NCBI RefSeq assembly: GCF_014467015.1 | Contig: NZ_CP058559.1 | Span: forward strand, 1,302,001 to 1,366,000 | Source: Alkalicella caledoniensis | GTDB taxonomy: Bacteria > Bacillota > Proteinivoracia > Proteinivoracales > Proteinivoracaceae | Reading direction: 5' to 3' | DNA length: 64,000 nucleotides | Shown: in pieces, positions 1-8,367 of the stretch | Layout of the letters: each line of letters opens with the position of its first letter | How positions within the stretch are numbered: the first letter of the stretch is position 1 | Position numbers and translations under genes: made by a program | Notes under the pieces: model-generated | Told to the model about the DNA's origin: nothing | Database searches by the model: none | Seen by the model: only the letters and a program-made list of their open reading frames with translations

Positions 1-832
1 TTGGAACATCCCCTTGAAGTATGAATTTTTCCCTTTTAACTAAGGGGTCAGGTATTGGCACCGCAGCTAGCAAGCTTTGGGTATATGGATGTAAAGGGTT
101 TGTGTATAGGGTTTTTACATCTGCTTTTTCCATGATGCTACCTAGGTACATTACACCCACTGTGTCGCAAATATGTGATACAACGCTTAAGTCATGGGAA
201 ATAAACAAGTAGGTTAGGTTTAGTTCTTGTTGTAGTTTAATTAGCAAGTTTAAAATCTGTGACTGTATGGACACATCCAGGGCTGATACAGGTTCATCAA
301 GTACTACAAACTCAGGTTTAAGAATCAACGCCCTTGCTATACCTATACGTTGGCGTTGACCGCCTGAAAATTCGTGGGGGTAACGGTACATATGATATTC
401 ACTAAGCCCCACTGCCTCAAGGATTTCCAAAATCATATTTTTTCTTTTATCCTTTGGGACGTTATGGGCACTTAGAGGCTCCATAAGGATATCCATTACT
501 TTTAGTCTAGGGTTTAAGGAACTATATGGATCTTGAAAAACAATTTGTGCCTTTTTCCGCTCTTGTCTTAGCTTTTCTCCCTTTAGTTTTGCCCAGTTTG
601 CTCCAGCTATAAACACATCCCCTTCTGTGGGCGTAGCTAGATTTAAGACCAATTTCCCCATGGTAGATTTCCCACAGCCTGATTCACCCACTAGGCCAAG
701 GGTCTCCCCTTTGTTAATAGACAGATCAACTCCATCCACAGCTTTCACAGAGCCAACAACCTTATTTAGTATCCCACCATAAATGGGGAAGTATTTTTTA
801 ACACCTTTTACTTCTAATAGTTTCTCCCCCAT
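1..832 (-). CDS. oppF: Oligopeptide ABC importer ATPase, OppF type (partial)
   Basis: Cytoplasmic ATPase subunit that powers peptide import together with OppD. The frame runs off the left edge, so the C-terminus is missing and about 277 codons are visible. Reading from the start I see Walker A GESGCGKS at residues 49-56, a Q-loop FQDPYSSLNPR, the ABC signature SGGQRQR, Walker B VVLDEP and the H-loop SHDLSVV, followed by LHPYTQSLL, which is typical of the OppF/DppF tail. The ATG follows the oppD TAA with no gap and its GAGGAGG ribosome site lies inside the end of oppD, so translation is probably coupled. It is the last visible gene of the opp operon. Confidence 0.93.
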   Translation of the reverse strand, partial: MGEKLLEVKGVKKYFPIYGGILNKVVGSVKAVDGVDLSINKGETLGLVGESGCGKSTMGKLVLNLATPTEGDVFIAGANWAKLKGEKLRQERKKAQIVFQDPYSSLNPRLKVMDILMEPLSAHNVPKDKRKNMILEILEAVGLSEYHMYRYPHEFSGGQRQRIGIARALILKPEFVVLDEPVSALDVSIQSQILNLLIKLQQELNLTYLFISHDLSVVSHICDTVGVMYLGSIMEKADVKTLYTNPLHPYTQSLLAAVPIPDPLVKREKFILQGDVP

Positions 833-1825
833 TTACACTACCTCCTCAGTGACTTCATATAAGTGACATCTGCAGCTATGTTTTCTCCCAAAAAGTAATA
901 GTTCTGGACTGGTTTTTTTACATATATCCATAGCTTCTTCACATCTTGGTGCAAATTTGCAGCCTGTTTCTATGGTCCCTGGTGCAGGGACTTGACCTTT
1001 TATGGATGGTAAAAGGCCACGGCTTTCACCCAATTTAGGAATTGATTTGAGTAGCCCCTTTGTGTATGGGTGTTTAGGGGTTTTAAAGATAGTTACCACA
1101 TCCCCTTGTTCCACTAACTCTCCCGCATACATCACCATTACCCTATCACACATTTGCGCAACAACTCCAAGATCGTGGGTAATAAACAGTATGGACGTTT
1201 CGGTTTCTTCTTTTAGGTTTCCCATTAACTCCAGTATCTGTGCTTGAATAGTTACATCTAGGGCTGTTGTAGGTTCGTCTGCAATTAGTAGTTTTGGCTC
1301 ACAAGCAAGGGCTATGGCAATCATTACCCTTTGACGCATTCCACCAGATAGCTCGTGGGGATAACTTTTATAGACTTCGTCAGGTCTAGGTATTTTTACC
1401 TTTTCAAGCATTTCAATGGATTTATCTTTAATTTGCTTTTTATTTAGATTTGTGTGTATATACAATACTTCGTCTAGTTGTTCTCCTATTGTCATAACGG
1501 GGTTAAGTGAAGTCATAGGCTCTTGAAATATCATGGATATCTCATTGCCTCTGATTTTAGACATGAATTCATCGTTTTTTATTACAAGGTTTTCACCTTT
1601 GTAGGTTATTTCTCCACCATACACTTTTCCTGGTGTGGTGTCCAAAAGACCCATGATAGAAAGGGATGTTACACTTTTACCGCAGCCTGATTCCCCAACT
1701 AAACCTAAGGTTTCGCCTGGATAAATATCGAAGGATATCCCATTTACCACTGTGACACTCCCTTTTTCTTGGGCAAAGTCTATTTTTAGGTCTTTAACTT
1801 CTAGTACTTTTTTTGTGTTGTTCAT
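833..1825 (-). CDS. oppD: Oligopeptide ABC importer ATPase, OppD type
   Basis: Second ATPase of the peptide importer. Walker A GESGCGKS is near residue 46 of the longer form, with Q-loop FQEPMTSLNPV, signature LSGGMRQR, Walker B LLIADEPTTALD and H-loop FITHDLGVV. The C-terminal region carries CKFAPRCEEAMDIC, the cysteine-rich extension of OppD/DppD proteins that often coordinates an iron-sulphur cluster. About 330 residues is normal. Two ATGs lie six bases apart (1831 and 1825); the second has the better spacing to AAAGGAGG and is used here. It sits 34 bp after oppC and abuts oppF. Confidence 0.94.
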   Translation of the reverse strand: MNNTKKVLEVKDLKIDFAQEKGSVTVVNGISFDIYPGETLGLVGESGCGKSVTSLSIMGLLDTTPGKVYGGEITYKGENLVIKNDEFMSKIRGNEISMIFQEPMTSLNPVMTIGEQLDEVLYIHTNLNKKQIKDKSIEMLEKVKIPRPDEVYKSYPHELSGGMRQRVMIAIALACEPKLLIADEPTTALDVTIQAQILELMGNLKEETETSILFITHDLGVVAQMCDRVMVMYAGELVEQGDVVTIFKTPKHPYTKGLLKSIPKLGESRGLLPSIKGQVPAPGTIETGCKFAPRCEEAMDICKKTSPELLLFGRKHSCRCHLYEVTEEVV

Positions 1826-1859
1826 GTTCATGCCCTCCTTTAGTTAACCTTAGCTTTGC

Positions 1860-3365
1860 TTAGTCTTTTATTTTGGGGTCTAGAGCATCCCGCAATCCAT
1901 CACCTAATAGGTTAAATGCCAGTACTGTTATAACAATTGCTAATCCTGGAAATAAAGTGGGGTGAAATACATTTCTACTACTGTTTTTCGCTGCATTTAA
2001 CATTGCCCCCCACTCTGGAGCTGTAACGTCTCCACCAAGTCCTAAATAACTTAGGGATGCACCAATTAATATGGCTGTACCTATACGCATGGTCAGGTAA
2101 ACAATTACCACAGATAGTGTGCCAGGGAAGATATGTCTAAATATTATTATATAGTCTTTTACCCCAATGGACTTTGCTGCTTCCACATATGTCATATTTT
2201 TAAGGGAAAGGGTGCTCGCCCTTACAATCCTAATAAATATTGGCACTGTAAAGACAGCAACAGCAAAAATTATATTGTATATTCCAGGACCTAGTATGGC
2301 TATAACAGCGATGGCCAGTAGTATCCCGGGGAAAGCTAGTAACACATCACACATACGGGTAAGAAGTGAATCAACCCAGCCACCGTAGTAGCCTGCAAAC
2401 AGACCTAGGATAGTTCCCAAAACTGTACCTATGGCCACAGACAAGAATCCTATAATAAGTGTCTGTCTTGTGCCTACCAGAATTCTACTAAAAATATCTC
2501 TATTTTGGTGGTCTGTACCAAACCAGTGTAGTGATGATGGTGGCTGATGTTTATATATATCCATCAATTCTATTTCTCTTTTTGCTAACTCAAAAGTCAC
2601 AGGGATGGGTGTGTAATCTTCAACTTCCACAGGAACTTGCAGAACTGTTTCAACATCTCCTATACTTACTTTAATTAGGGCTATCCCCTGGGAAATTGTT
2701 GATATTTCACCTTGGTTGTTAACAGATGCTATTTGAGGATTTAGGGAGGTGAATTCTAAAGCCGTCCCTTGGGTTCCTATTAACTCATCTACATTAGCTG
2801 CTGCTTCTTGTATTGCTAAGGGATCAGTTACTTGCTCTCCATCGGTTAGTAGTGCTTCTACTTCAATAGTAAAACTGTCTCCTACACTAAGGGGTGAGTT
2901 TACTTGGTTTGTTTTTAACGAGCTAACAATGGGTTTATCATGTTCTGCCCTTGTTACCACAACTTTTATAAGGTTAGTTACTCCATTTAGAGAAACTGTT
3001 ACGTAGGTTTCCCCCATGTTTACTGCAGTTGCATTGATGGAGTTATTTATCCCCCTAGCTGATGCAATCCTTCGGTTTTGACTATCTATTACTGGAGTGC
3101 CGTTGGTGCTTGTATTTTTCACACTACCGTCACTGTAAATAATTTGGTAGGGGATATTGGTTGTTGTGAGATGTTCTATATCTAACCCTTTTTCTTGATA
3201 TTGATTTGTTACAGGTAGAGTTGGGTTATATGGTACGAAGTATGGTGAAAGGATTCCCAGCAGTACAATAAAAGTAACTACGAAAAGTGATGCCATGGCC
3301 ATTTTTTGTTTCTTAAATTTCTTAACAAAATCCTTAAAGGGTGAGTATGTGCTTTTATTTTTCAT
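1860..3365 (-). CDS. oppC: Oligopeptide ABC permease OppC with an Ig-like insertion
   Basis: Inner-membrane permease that pairs with OppB. At about 500 residues it is some 200 longer than usual OppC (about 300). TM1 spans roughly residues 26-46 and is followed by PYNP. The canonical sequence resumes near residue 280 with [13 protein letters not shown], then five more TM segments and the permease motif around [10 protein letters not shown]. The extra stretch, about residues 52-272, lies in the first extracytoplasmic loop and looks like two bacterial Ig-like (Big_2 type) repeats, with the hallmark pattern [15 protein letters not shown] and SQGIALIKV. The second of two close ATGs (3365) best fits the AAGGGGG ribosome site. 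The insertion is in frame and its codon use resembles the rest of the gene. Confidence 0.93.
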   Translation of the reverse strand: MKNKSTYSPFKDFVKKFKKQKMAMASLFVVTFIVLLGILSPYFVPYNPTLPVTNQYQEKGLDIEHLTTTNIPYQIIYSDGSVKNTSTNGTPVIDSQNRRIASARGINNSINATAVNMGETYVTVSLNGVTNLIKVVVTRAEHDKPIVSSLKTNQVNSPLSVGDSFTIEVEALLTDGEQVTDPLAIQEAAANVDELIGTQGTALEFTSLNPQIASVNNQGEISTISQGIALIKVSIGDVETVLQVPVEVEDYTPIPVTFELAKREIELMDIYKHQPPSSLHWFGTDHQNRDIFSRILVGTRQTLIIGFLSVAIGTVLGTILGLFAGYYGGWVDSLLTRMCDVLLAFPGILLAIAVIAILGPGIYNIIFAVAVFTVPIFIRIVRASTLSLKNMTYVEAAKSIGVKDYIIIFRHIFPGTLSVVIVYLTMRIGTAILIGASLSYLGLGGDVTAPEWGAMLNAAKNSSRNVFHPTLFPGLAIVITVLAFNLLGDGLRDALDPKIKD

Positions 3366-3379
3366 GTTCATCCCCCTTT

Positions 3380-4300
3380 TTAGTCATACCTTATCTGTGG
3401 ATTTAGATAAGCGTATGTTAAATCCACCAATAGGTTTACTACTAAGAATTGTAAAGAAAACAGCATAATGAGTGCTTGAATAACTGGGTAGTCCCTAACT
3501 AATATAGCATCAACTAGATAACTACCTAACCCTGGCCACGAAAATACTTGTTCAACAACTACTGCACCACCAATGAGAAATCCAAATTGTAGGCCTGTCA
3601 TAGTTACCACAGGTATAAGTGCATTTCTAAGGGCGTGCTTCCATATAACTTTCCAGTGTTTTTGCCCTTTTGATCTTGCTGTTCTTATATAGTCCTCTTT
3701 CATTGTTTCAAGGACGCTTGAACGGGTAAACCTTGCGATTACTGCTGCTACTCCTGTGCCTAAAACAATGGAGGGTAGCAATAGATGCTTAAATGTACCT
3801 GTTCCACTGGTTGGCAACCATCCTAGGCCAACAGCAAAGATTTGCATCAATACAAGTCCCATCCAAAAAGATGGCATGCTCAGTAAAGAGATCGATGTTA
3901 CCATACTTAGCCTATCCCATATGGAGTTTCTTTTAACAGCAGATAGTATCCCAATACCTAGGCCTAACACAATGGCCCAAACCATACTCAACATGGCTAA
4001 GTTAAAGGTAAATCCAAATCTCCTAGCAACCTCTTCAGATACACTTGAACGGGTTCTATAGGATGTTCCAAGGTCACCCCTAAAGAGCCCTCCCATATAT
4101 CTACCATATTGAACAATTAGTGGGCCATTGAAACCTTCTCTCTCTTTAATTTCCTCATAGGTTTGCTTATCCATCTCCGAGCCGTACATAATTCTTATTG
4201 GGTCTCCAGGTGTCAAGTGGACGAACATAAACGCTGTTATAGATACTATTAACATTATGGGGATCATTGAGAGTATACGTCTGATTACATAAGTTGTCAT
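3380..4300 (-). CDS. oppB: Oligopeptide ABC permease OppB
   Basis: Permease subunit forming the translocation channel with OppC. Of normal length (306 residues), it opens with the family N-terminus [17 protein letters not shown]. It has HLTPGDP after TM1, the loop [19 protein letters not shown], a cytoplasmic coupling motif [24 protein letters not shown], and the C-terminal signature [19 protein letters not shown] followed by [13 protein letters not shown]. Six TM segments are expected from the hydrophobic pattern. A GAAAGGAG site precedes the ATG. It lies 85 bp after oppA and 14 bp before oppC. Confidence 0.95.
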   Translation of the reverse strand: MTTYVIRRILSMIPIMLIVSITAFMFVHLTPGDPIRIMYGSEMDKQTYEEIKEREGFNGPLIVQYGRYMGGLFRGDLGTSYRTRSSVSEEVARRFGFTFNLAMLSMVWAIVLGLGIGILSAVKRNSIWDRLSMVTSISLLSMPSFWMGLVLMQIFAVGLGWLPTSGTGTFKHLLLPSIVLGTGVAAVIARFTRSSVLETMKEDYIRTARSKGQKHWKVIWKHALRNALIPVVTMTGLQFGFLIGGAVVVEQVFSWPGLGSYLVDAILVRDYPVIQALIMLFSLQFLVVNLLVDLTYAYLNPQIRYD

Positions 4301-4385
4301 TTTTCCCTATCTCCTTTCAAGAAGCCTTAGGCTTCTAACAAACAAAAGGTTATAGGGCCCTCAACTGGAGAACCCTAAACCTATG

Positions 4386-5960
4386 TTATTTAAAGAATGC
4401 TTGAGTTAAGATCACTGAACCATCTTTCATCATGAACAGTCCACCAACTTCTTCTCTATGGGCTGTTACTGCTTCCGCTGTATATAAGAACACCCATGGT
4501 GCGTCAGTGTAAAGTTCTTTTTGTACTTCATTATAAAGGGCAAGCCTTTGTGTTTCGTCAGCTGTTGCTAATGCAGTGTCCAATAAACTATCTACTGTAT
4601 GGTTTATATAAAAACCGGAGTTGTTATAGCTAGGTGGAATTCTATCTGAGTAAAAGTTTGGTCTTAGACCTTGATCTGCTTCACCGGTTCCAACAGACCA
4701 TCTTCCGATCCATAGGTCTGTACCTTTATCACCAGCATCTAGCATATCAAACAGTGTACCACTTTCGTATGGTTCTATCTTTACATCTATACCTATCTCT
4801 TTTAATTGAATTGCTATGAAGTCAGCGATATCAATAAATTCTGTTGAGTTTCTCGTCCAAAGGGTGGCCGTGAAGCCCTCTGCATATCCTGCTTCTGCCA
4901 TTAATGCTTTGGCTTTGTTTACATCGTACTCGTATGTGGATTGAGCACTATATCCATATACACCTGGCGCTATGGAAGATGCAGCAATTGAGCCATATCC
5001 ATCAACGATTTGTGCGATAAGTTGATCTTTGTTTATTGCGTAGTTCATGGCATAACGTACATTTTTATCTTGGTATTTCTCTTCTTGGAAATTGATTCCC
5101 ACATAGAATTGTGTGTTAGATGGCCCTGATATTACACCGATGTTTTGGTTTTGTTGTAATTCATCGGCATCGCCTGTTGGTAGTGAAGCCACAAAATGTA
5201 TTTCATTTGCTTTTAGCATATTAACCCTTGTTGCAGCTTCTGGTACTGGTAAGAACTTCAAGTTCTGAACTTGGGCCATTTTGCTAGTGTTCCAGTATTC
5301 TTCGTTTTTCTCTAGTAGTATATGTTGACCATCTCTCCACTCAACAAACTTGAATGGTCCAGTTCCAACTGGATTTCTATCTAAGTTATAGTCTGGGTTT
5401 TCTAGCTTCTTTTGGATTTCTAATTGTGATTTTATACCTGCACCTGTGTGAGAGAAGTAGGATGCCATGGATGCATTTGGTGCTTTGGAGTGAATTATTA
5501 GTTCATAGTCATTTACTATTTCTATCTCGTTGATAAAGCTGAAAAATCCACTACGTGCCATGTTATTTTCTGGATCTTTAACAAATTCAAAGTTTGCTTT
5601 TACTACTTCTGCTGTCAGTTCACTTCCATCATGGAACTTAATACCTTCATGAAGTATGAAGTGTAGCTGTGTCGCATCGTCGTTATATGAGAACTCTTTT
5701 GCTAGGCCTGGTACTATTTGCAGATTCTCATCAAGTTGTAATAAACCTTCAAAAATTGTTCTGTTAATGTTGGACGAAGTTACATCCGTAGCATTAAATG
5801 GATCTAGAGTTGTAGGTTCTGCCTCTTGGGCTATTTTTAATTCTGTCTCTTTAGGTGTTGTGTTTGGTGTAGTATCTTTTTCAGATGTGGAGCATCCCAC
5901 AGCTAATAATGCTGTTAGTAGAATGATTACAAGTGTTTTGAGTCCCTGTATTTTTTTCAT
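4386..5960 (-). CDS. oppA: Peptide-binding lipoprotein OppA, ABC importer
   Basis: Extracytoplasmic solute-binding protein of the SBP_bac_5 family that delivers peptides to OppBC. A lipoprotein signal peptide is clear: a positive start, hydrophobic core LVIILLTALLAV and lipobox VGCS with Cys near residue 23, then a Thr-rich linker. Family landmarks include IAQEAEPTTLDPFNATD near residue 45, the FHDGSELTAEVVKANFEF segment, NPVGTGPFKFVEW, VRYAMNYAINKDQLI and KALMAEAGYAEGF. Length (524) is normal. It is the first gene after the three T-box leaders, so its expression, and that of the downstream opp genes, should respond to uncharged tRNA. Confidence 0.94.
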   Translation of the reverse strand: MKKIQGLKTLVIILLTALLAVGCSTSEKDTTPNTTPKETELKIAQEAEPTTLDPFNATDVTSSNINRTIFEGLLQLDENLQIVPGLAKEFSYNDDATQLHFILHEGIKFHDGSELTAEVVKANFEFVKDPENNMARSGFFSFINEIEIVNDYELIIHSKAPNASMASYFSHTGAGIKSQLEIQKKLENPDYNLDRNPVGTGPFKFVEWRDGQHILLEKNEEYWNTSKMAQVQNLKFLPVPEAATRVNMLKANEIHFVASLPTGDADELQQNQNIGVISGPSNTQFYVGINFQEEKYQDKNVRYAMNYAINKDQLIAQIVDGYGSIAASSIAPGVYGYSAQSTYEYDVNKAKALMAEAGYAEGFTATLWTRNSTEFIDIADFIAIQLKEIGIDVKIEPYESGTLFDMLDAGDKGTDLWIGRWSVGTGEADQGLRPNFYSDRIPPSYNNSGFYINHTVDSLLDTALATADETQRLALYNEVQKELYTDAPWVFLYTAEAVTAHREEVGGLFMMKDGSVILTQAFFK

Positions 5961-6310
5961 TGTTAATCTCTCCTTTGTTTTTTTATCTATTTTTGAATCC
6001 GATATTTTGGGTATAAAAGACCTATTCTTGTCTCACCTCCTTTAATTTTGTAAGTTATTTTTATACATCCTACCAAAAAACCTTTGCCACTAACTCCACT
6101 AAAAAACTCTCTCACTAACTTACACTACCTAGATCTAGCTTTGTGTATAATTAGTGTTAATCCATAACCTTCATGGTAGTGTCATTAGTGACTGATTTTT
6201 ACTAATCAGTTAGATCATATAGATCTGTGGCTAAGCTTTTAAGTTTTCTTAACTGCCTACCCCTGAGTCCTGACTTCTGATCCTTACCTGCAAAGTTCAT
6301 TTAAAGATAC
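5961..6310 (-). other. Leader segment between the last T-box and oppA
   Basis: A 350-bp untranslated segment between the terminator of the oppA-proximal T-box and oppA. It holds the oppA ribosome site AAGGAG (about 5969-5974) and, from about 6070 to 6260, a near copy of the segment at 6575-6760, including one copy of the GATCTGTGGCTAAG repeat. I see no reading frame worth calling. Confidence 0.6.
6070..6260. repeat. Direct repeat copy 1 of the T-box spacer
   Basis: This stretch matches 6575-6760 with few changes, including CATAACCTTCATGGTAGTG and the GATCTGTGGCTAAG motif. Together with the adjacent T-box it forms a unit of about 460-470 bp that has been duplicated head to tail. Confidence 0.8.
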
Positions 6311-6560
6311 AAAAAAACTCGCCCCTTGTATATAAGAGACGAGTTTTATCCCGCGTTACCACTCTTGTTGATAGAACAACTTCTTCTATCCACCTCTGAC
6401 CTCTAACGGTGGCGAGCCGATCTTCCCTACACAGTTGCGCATTGCAACTTTCAAAAAAACTCCTACCAGGTGCGCTTCAATTAGGTTCCACTGCTAGACT
6501 TACACCAACCACTAGCTCGCTGAAAATTTCCCCTATTTACTCTCCTAGATTATCGGATTT
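6311..6560 (-). ncRNA. T-box leader C (oppA-proximal)
   Basis: Minus-strand T-box riboswitch. The T-box core reads AGAGTGGTAACGCGGG (6350-6365), close to the family consensus. Upstream lie the CACCGTTAGAGG segment, a Stem I apical region AGCGAGCTAGTGGTTGGTG and the AGTA specifier-loop element at the 5' end. Downstream is an intrinsic terminator with CTCGTCTC/GGGGCGAG arms and a T-run (6311-6345). The antiterminator bulge is TGGT, predicting a tRNA with discriminator base A. I could not fix the specifier codon: CTG (Leu) just before TGTAGG and GTT (Val) after TTTGAAA are both possible. Confidence 0.9.
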
Positions 6561-6574
6561 AATTTATAATTCCT

Positions 6575-6760
6575 TTGCCACTAACTTCACTAAAGTTCTC
6601 TTTCACTAACTTACACTACTTACATATAGCTTTGTGGTTATTTTAGTGTTAATTCATAACCTTCATGGTAGTGCCATTAGTGACTGATTTTTACTAATCA
6701 GTTAGATCATGTAGATCTGTGGCTAAGCTTTTAAGTTTTTTGAACTGCCTGACTCCTGAT
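6575..6760. repeat. Direct repeat copy 2 of the T-box spacer
   Basis: Second copy of the spacer at 6070-6260. It lies between T-box leaders B and C and shows the same motif order, including ACTGATTTTTACTAATCAGT, which is itself an inverted repeat, and GATCATGTAGATCTGTGG. Confidence 0.8.
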
Positions 6761-6770
6761 TTTATGGTAT

Positions 6771-7020
6771 AAAAAAATTCGCCCCTTGTATATAAGAGAC
6801 GAGTTTTATCCCGCGTTACCACTCTTGTTGATAGAACAACTTCTTCTATCCACCTCTGACCTCTAACGGTGGCCAGCCGATCTTCTCTACACAGTTACGC
6901 TTTGCAACTTTCAAAAAGACTCCTACCAGGTGCGCTTCAATTAGGTTCCATTGCTAGACTTACACCAACCACTAGCTCGCTGAAAATCTCCCCTATTTAC
7001 TCTCCTAGATTATTGGATTT
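6771..7020 (-). ncRNA. T-box leader B (middle)
   Basis: Second of three tandem minus-strand T-box leaders. The core AGAGTGGTAACGCGGG at 6810-6825 is identical to the other two copies. Its terminator is at 6771-6803. Stem I, the AGTA element and the CCACCGTTAGAGG region are all retained. The hairpin just before TGTAGAG differs from copy C by a G-C to G-U change (AGTTGC/GTAACT), which keeps the pairing. It is about 460 bp from copy C and 330 bp from copy A. Confidence 0.9.
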
Positions 7021-7100
7021 AATTTATAAAACCTTTGCCACTAAATTCACTAAAGGACTCTCTCACTAACGAACTGCCTGACTCCTGATTTTGTGGTATA

Positions 7101-7345
7101 AAAAAACTCGCCTCTTTTATATAAGAGACGAGATCTATATTCCCGCGTTACCACTCTTGTTGATAGAACAACTTCTTCTATCCACCTCTAACCTTTAACG
7201 GTGGCGAACCGATCTTCTCTACACAGTTGCATTGCAACCTTCAAAAAAACTCCTACTGGGTGCGCTTCAATTAGGTTCCTTTGCTAGACTTACACCAACC
7301 ACTAGCTCGCTGAAAAATTTCCCCTATTTACTGTCCCGATCAACG
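7101..7345 (-). ncRNA. T-box leader A (promoter-proximal)
   Basis: First T-box encountered by polymerase. The core AGAGTGGTAACGCGGG is at 7142-7157 and the terminator, with CTCGTCTCTT/AAGAGGCGAG arms and a T-run, is at 7101-7132. The 5' end is the most divergent of the three (GATCGGGACAGTAAATAGG), while the apical loop and antiterminator are conserved. Transcription should start near 7362 from the promoter at 7369-7397, so a single transcript must pass three T-box terminators before reaching oppA. Confidence 0.9.
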
Positions 7346-7368
7346 GATTTGTTTTTTAAGTTATTGTC

Positions 7369-7397
7369 ATTATAATGATTTACCGGACTAAAGTCAA
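7369..7397 (-). promoter_or_regulatory. Strong sigma-A promoter of the T-box/opp transcript
   Basis: Minus-strand TTGACT (7392-7397) and TATAAT (7369-7374) are separated by exactly 17 bp, almost a consensus promoter. It lies just upstream of T-box A. An inverted repeat (ACTAAAGTC at 7387-7395 and GACTTTAGT at 7423-7431) overlaps the -35 box and could be the dppA terminator or an operator. Confidence 0.85.
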
Positions 7398-7448
7398 CAA
7401 CTTTTTTAGAACTTAATATTCTGACTTTAGTCACACCCTATTCTTCAA

Positions 7449-8345
7449 CTATTCCATTGGGTCGTATGTGCCAGCTAACCGTTCTTTTATTAACTTCTCT
7501 TTGTCTTCTTCAGATATTGAGATATTCTCTCTTACATAGTGAAATAGTTCAAACCCCATTTCAATGGACGGTGCTTCCCAAGTAGCTACTTTTTCCGTGA
7601 AACTTCCTTTCCATGGGAAGCTTTCTGGATCTTTAAAGTAGAAGTATTTGCATAAGTCCAATTTGAAATGATATGGGGGAGTTATGTTTGCAGGTTCGGC
7701 TTTATGTGCATTTTCTAGTGCTTCAAGAACGCCCTTTTTTATAATAGGGTAAGTCTCCTCAGCATTGGGTTCCCAATTTTGGCCTTTGTCTTTAACACTG
7801 ATGTGTTTAACTTTTGGTGAGAGCTCTAAGGCTTCTCTCTCAGATGCTGCACATCCTATGTTTGCTATATATGGTACCCTTTGAAAATTTAGTATCGCCA
7901 TACCTATCTCTGCTACATGTAAATCATTTACCAACAGAGCTTTTATAGGTGGAGATTGTATTGTGTGTGCAAAGTAAGCTTCTTTTTCCCCATTTCTTGC
8001 GTGTTGGCCTACTGTAATTAGTCCAAAGGGCTCTACTTCGGCTTGACCCCTAATTCTTCTCCAGTCAAAACATCTATCAGGCACATCAAAGTATCTTACA
8101 TTAGATGGCAGTTTTTCCTTTATAACATTAAACTCTGGATTCCCTGCAAAGTGTCCATCATAGTATAAAATTTCGTCTATACCAAATTCATTGGCAGCAT
8201 CACATACTGCCAGTATATCAGAGGTCATCTTTTCTCTTCCCTGTTCTCTCCATGCATCTTCACCATTTAATAACTCTTTTTGATGCTGGTCAAAAATACC
8301 TGAAGCCCCTTCCATGTCAGAAATAAGAATTAATTGTTTTCTCAT
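7449..8345 (-). CDS. M55-family D-aminopeptidase (DppA-like)
   Basis: Probable zinc peptidase of family M55, whose known member DppA cleaves D-Ala dipeptides. The N-terminal metal motif SDMEGASG is near residues 8-15, YDGHFAGN supplies another ligand near residue 60, and GQHARNGEKEAYFAHT matches the GxHA...HT region. About 298 residues is slightly longer than DppA (about 274). I chose the ATG at 8345, which has AAGGGGG six bases upstream, over an upstream in-frame ATG at 8378 that lies inside the preceding gene. It is the last gene of the ABC exporter run. A role in recycling wall D-amino-acid peptides is an inference. Confidence 0.88.
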   Translation of the reverse strand: MRKQLILISDMEGASGIFDQHQKELLNGEDAWREQGREKMTSDILAVCDAANEFGIDEILYYDGHFAGNPEFNVIKEKLPSNVRYFDVPDRCFDWRRIRGQAEVEPFGLITVGQHARNGEKEAYFAHTIQSPPIKALLVNDLHVAEIGMAILNFQRVPYIANIGCAASEREALELSPKVKHISVKDKGQNWEPNAEETYPIIKKGVLEALENAHKAEPANITPPYHFKLDLCKYFYFKDPESFPWKGSFTEKVATWEAPSIEMGFELFHYVRENISISEEDKEKLIKERLAGTYDPME

Positions 8346-8367
8346 TGTTTTCCCCCTTAATAAAATA

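Noticed and set aside
6409-7069. Two similar 66-codon plus-strand frames
   Set aside because: They are antisense to the duplicated T-box leaders, and their similarity follows from the RNA duplication.
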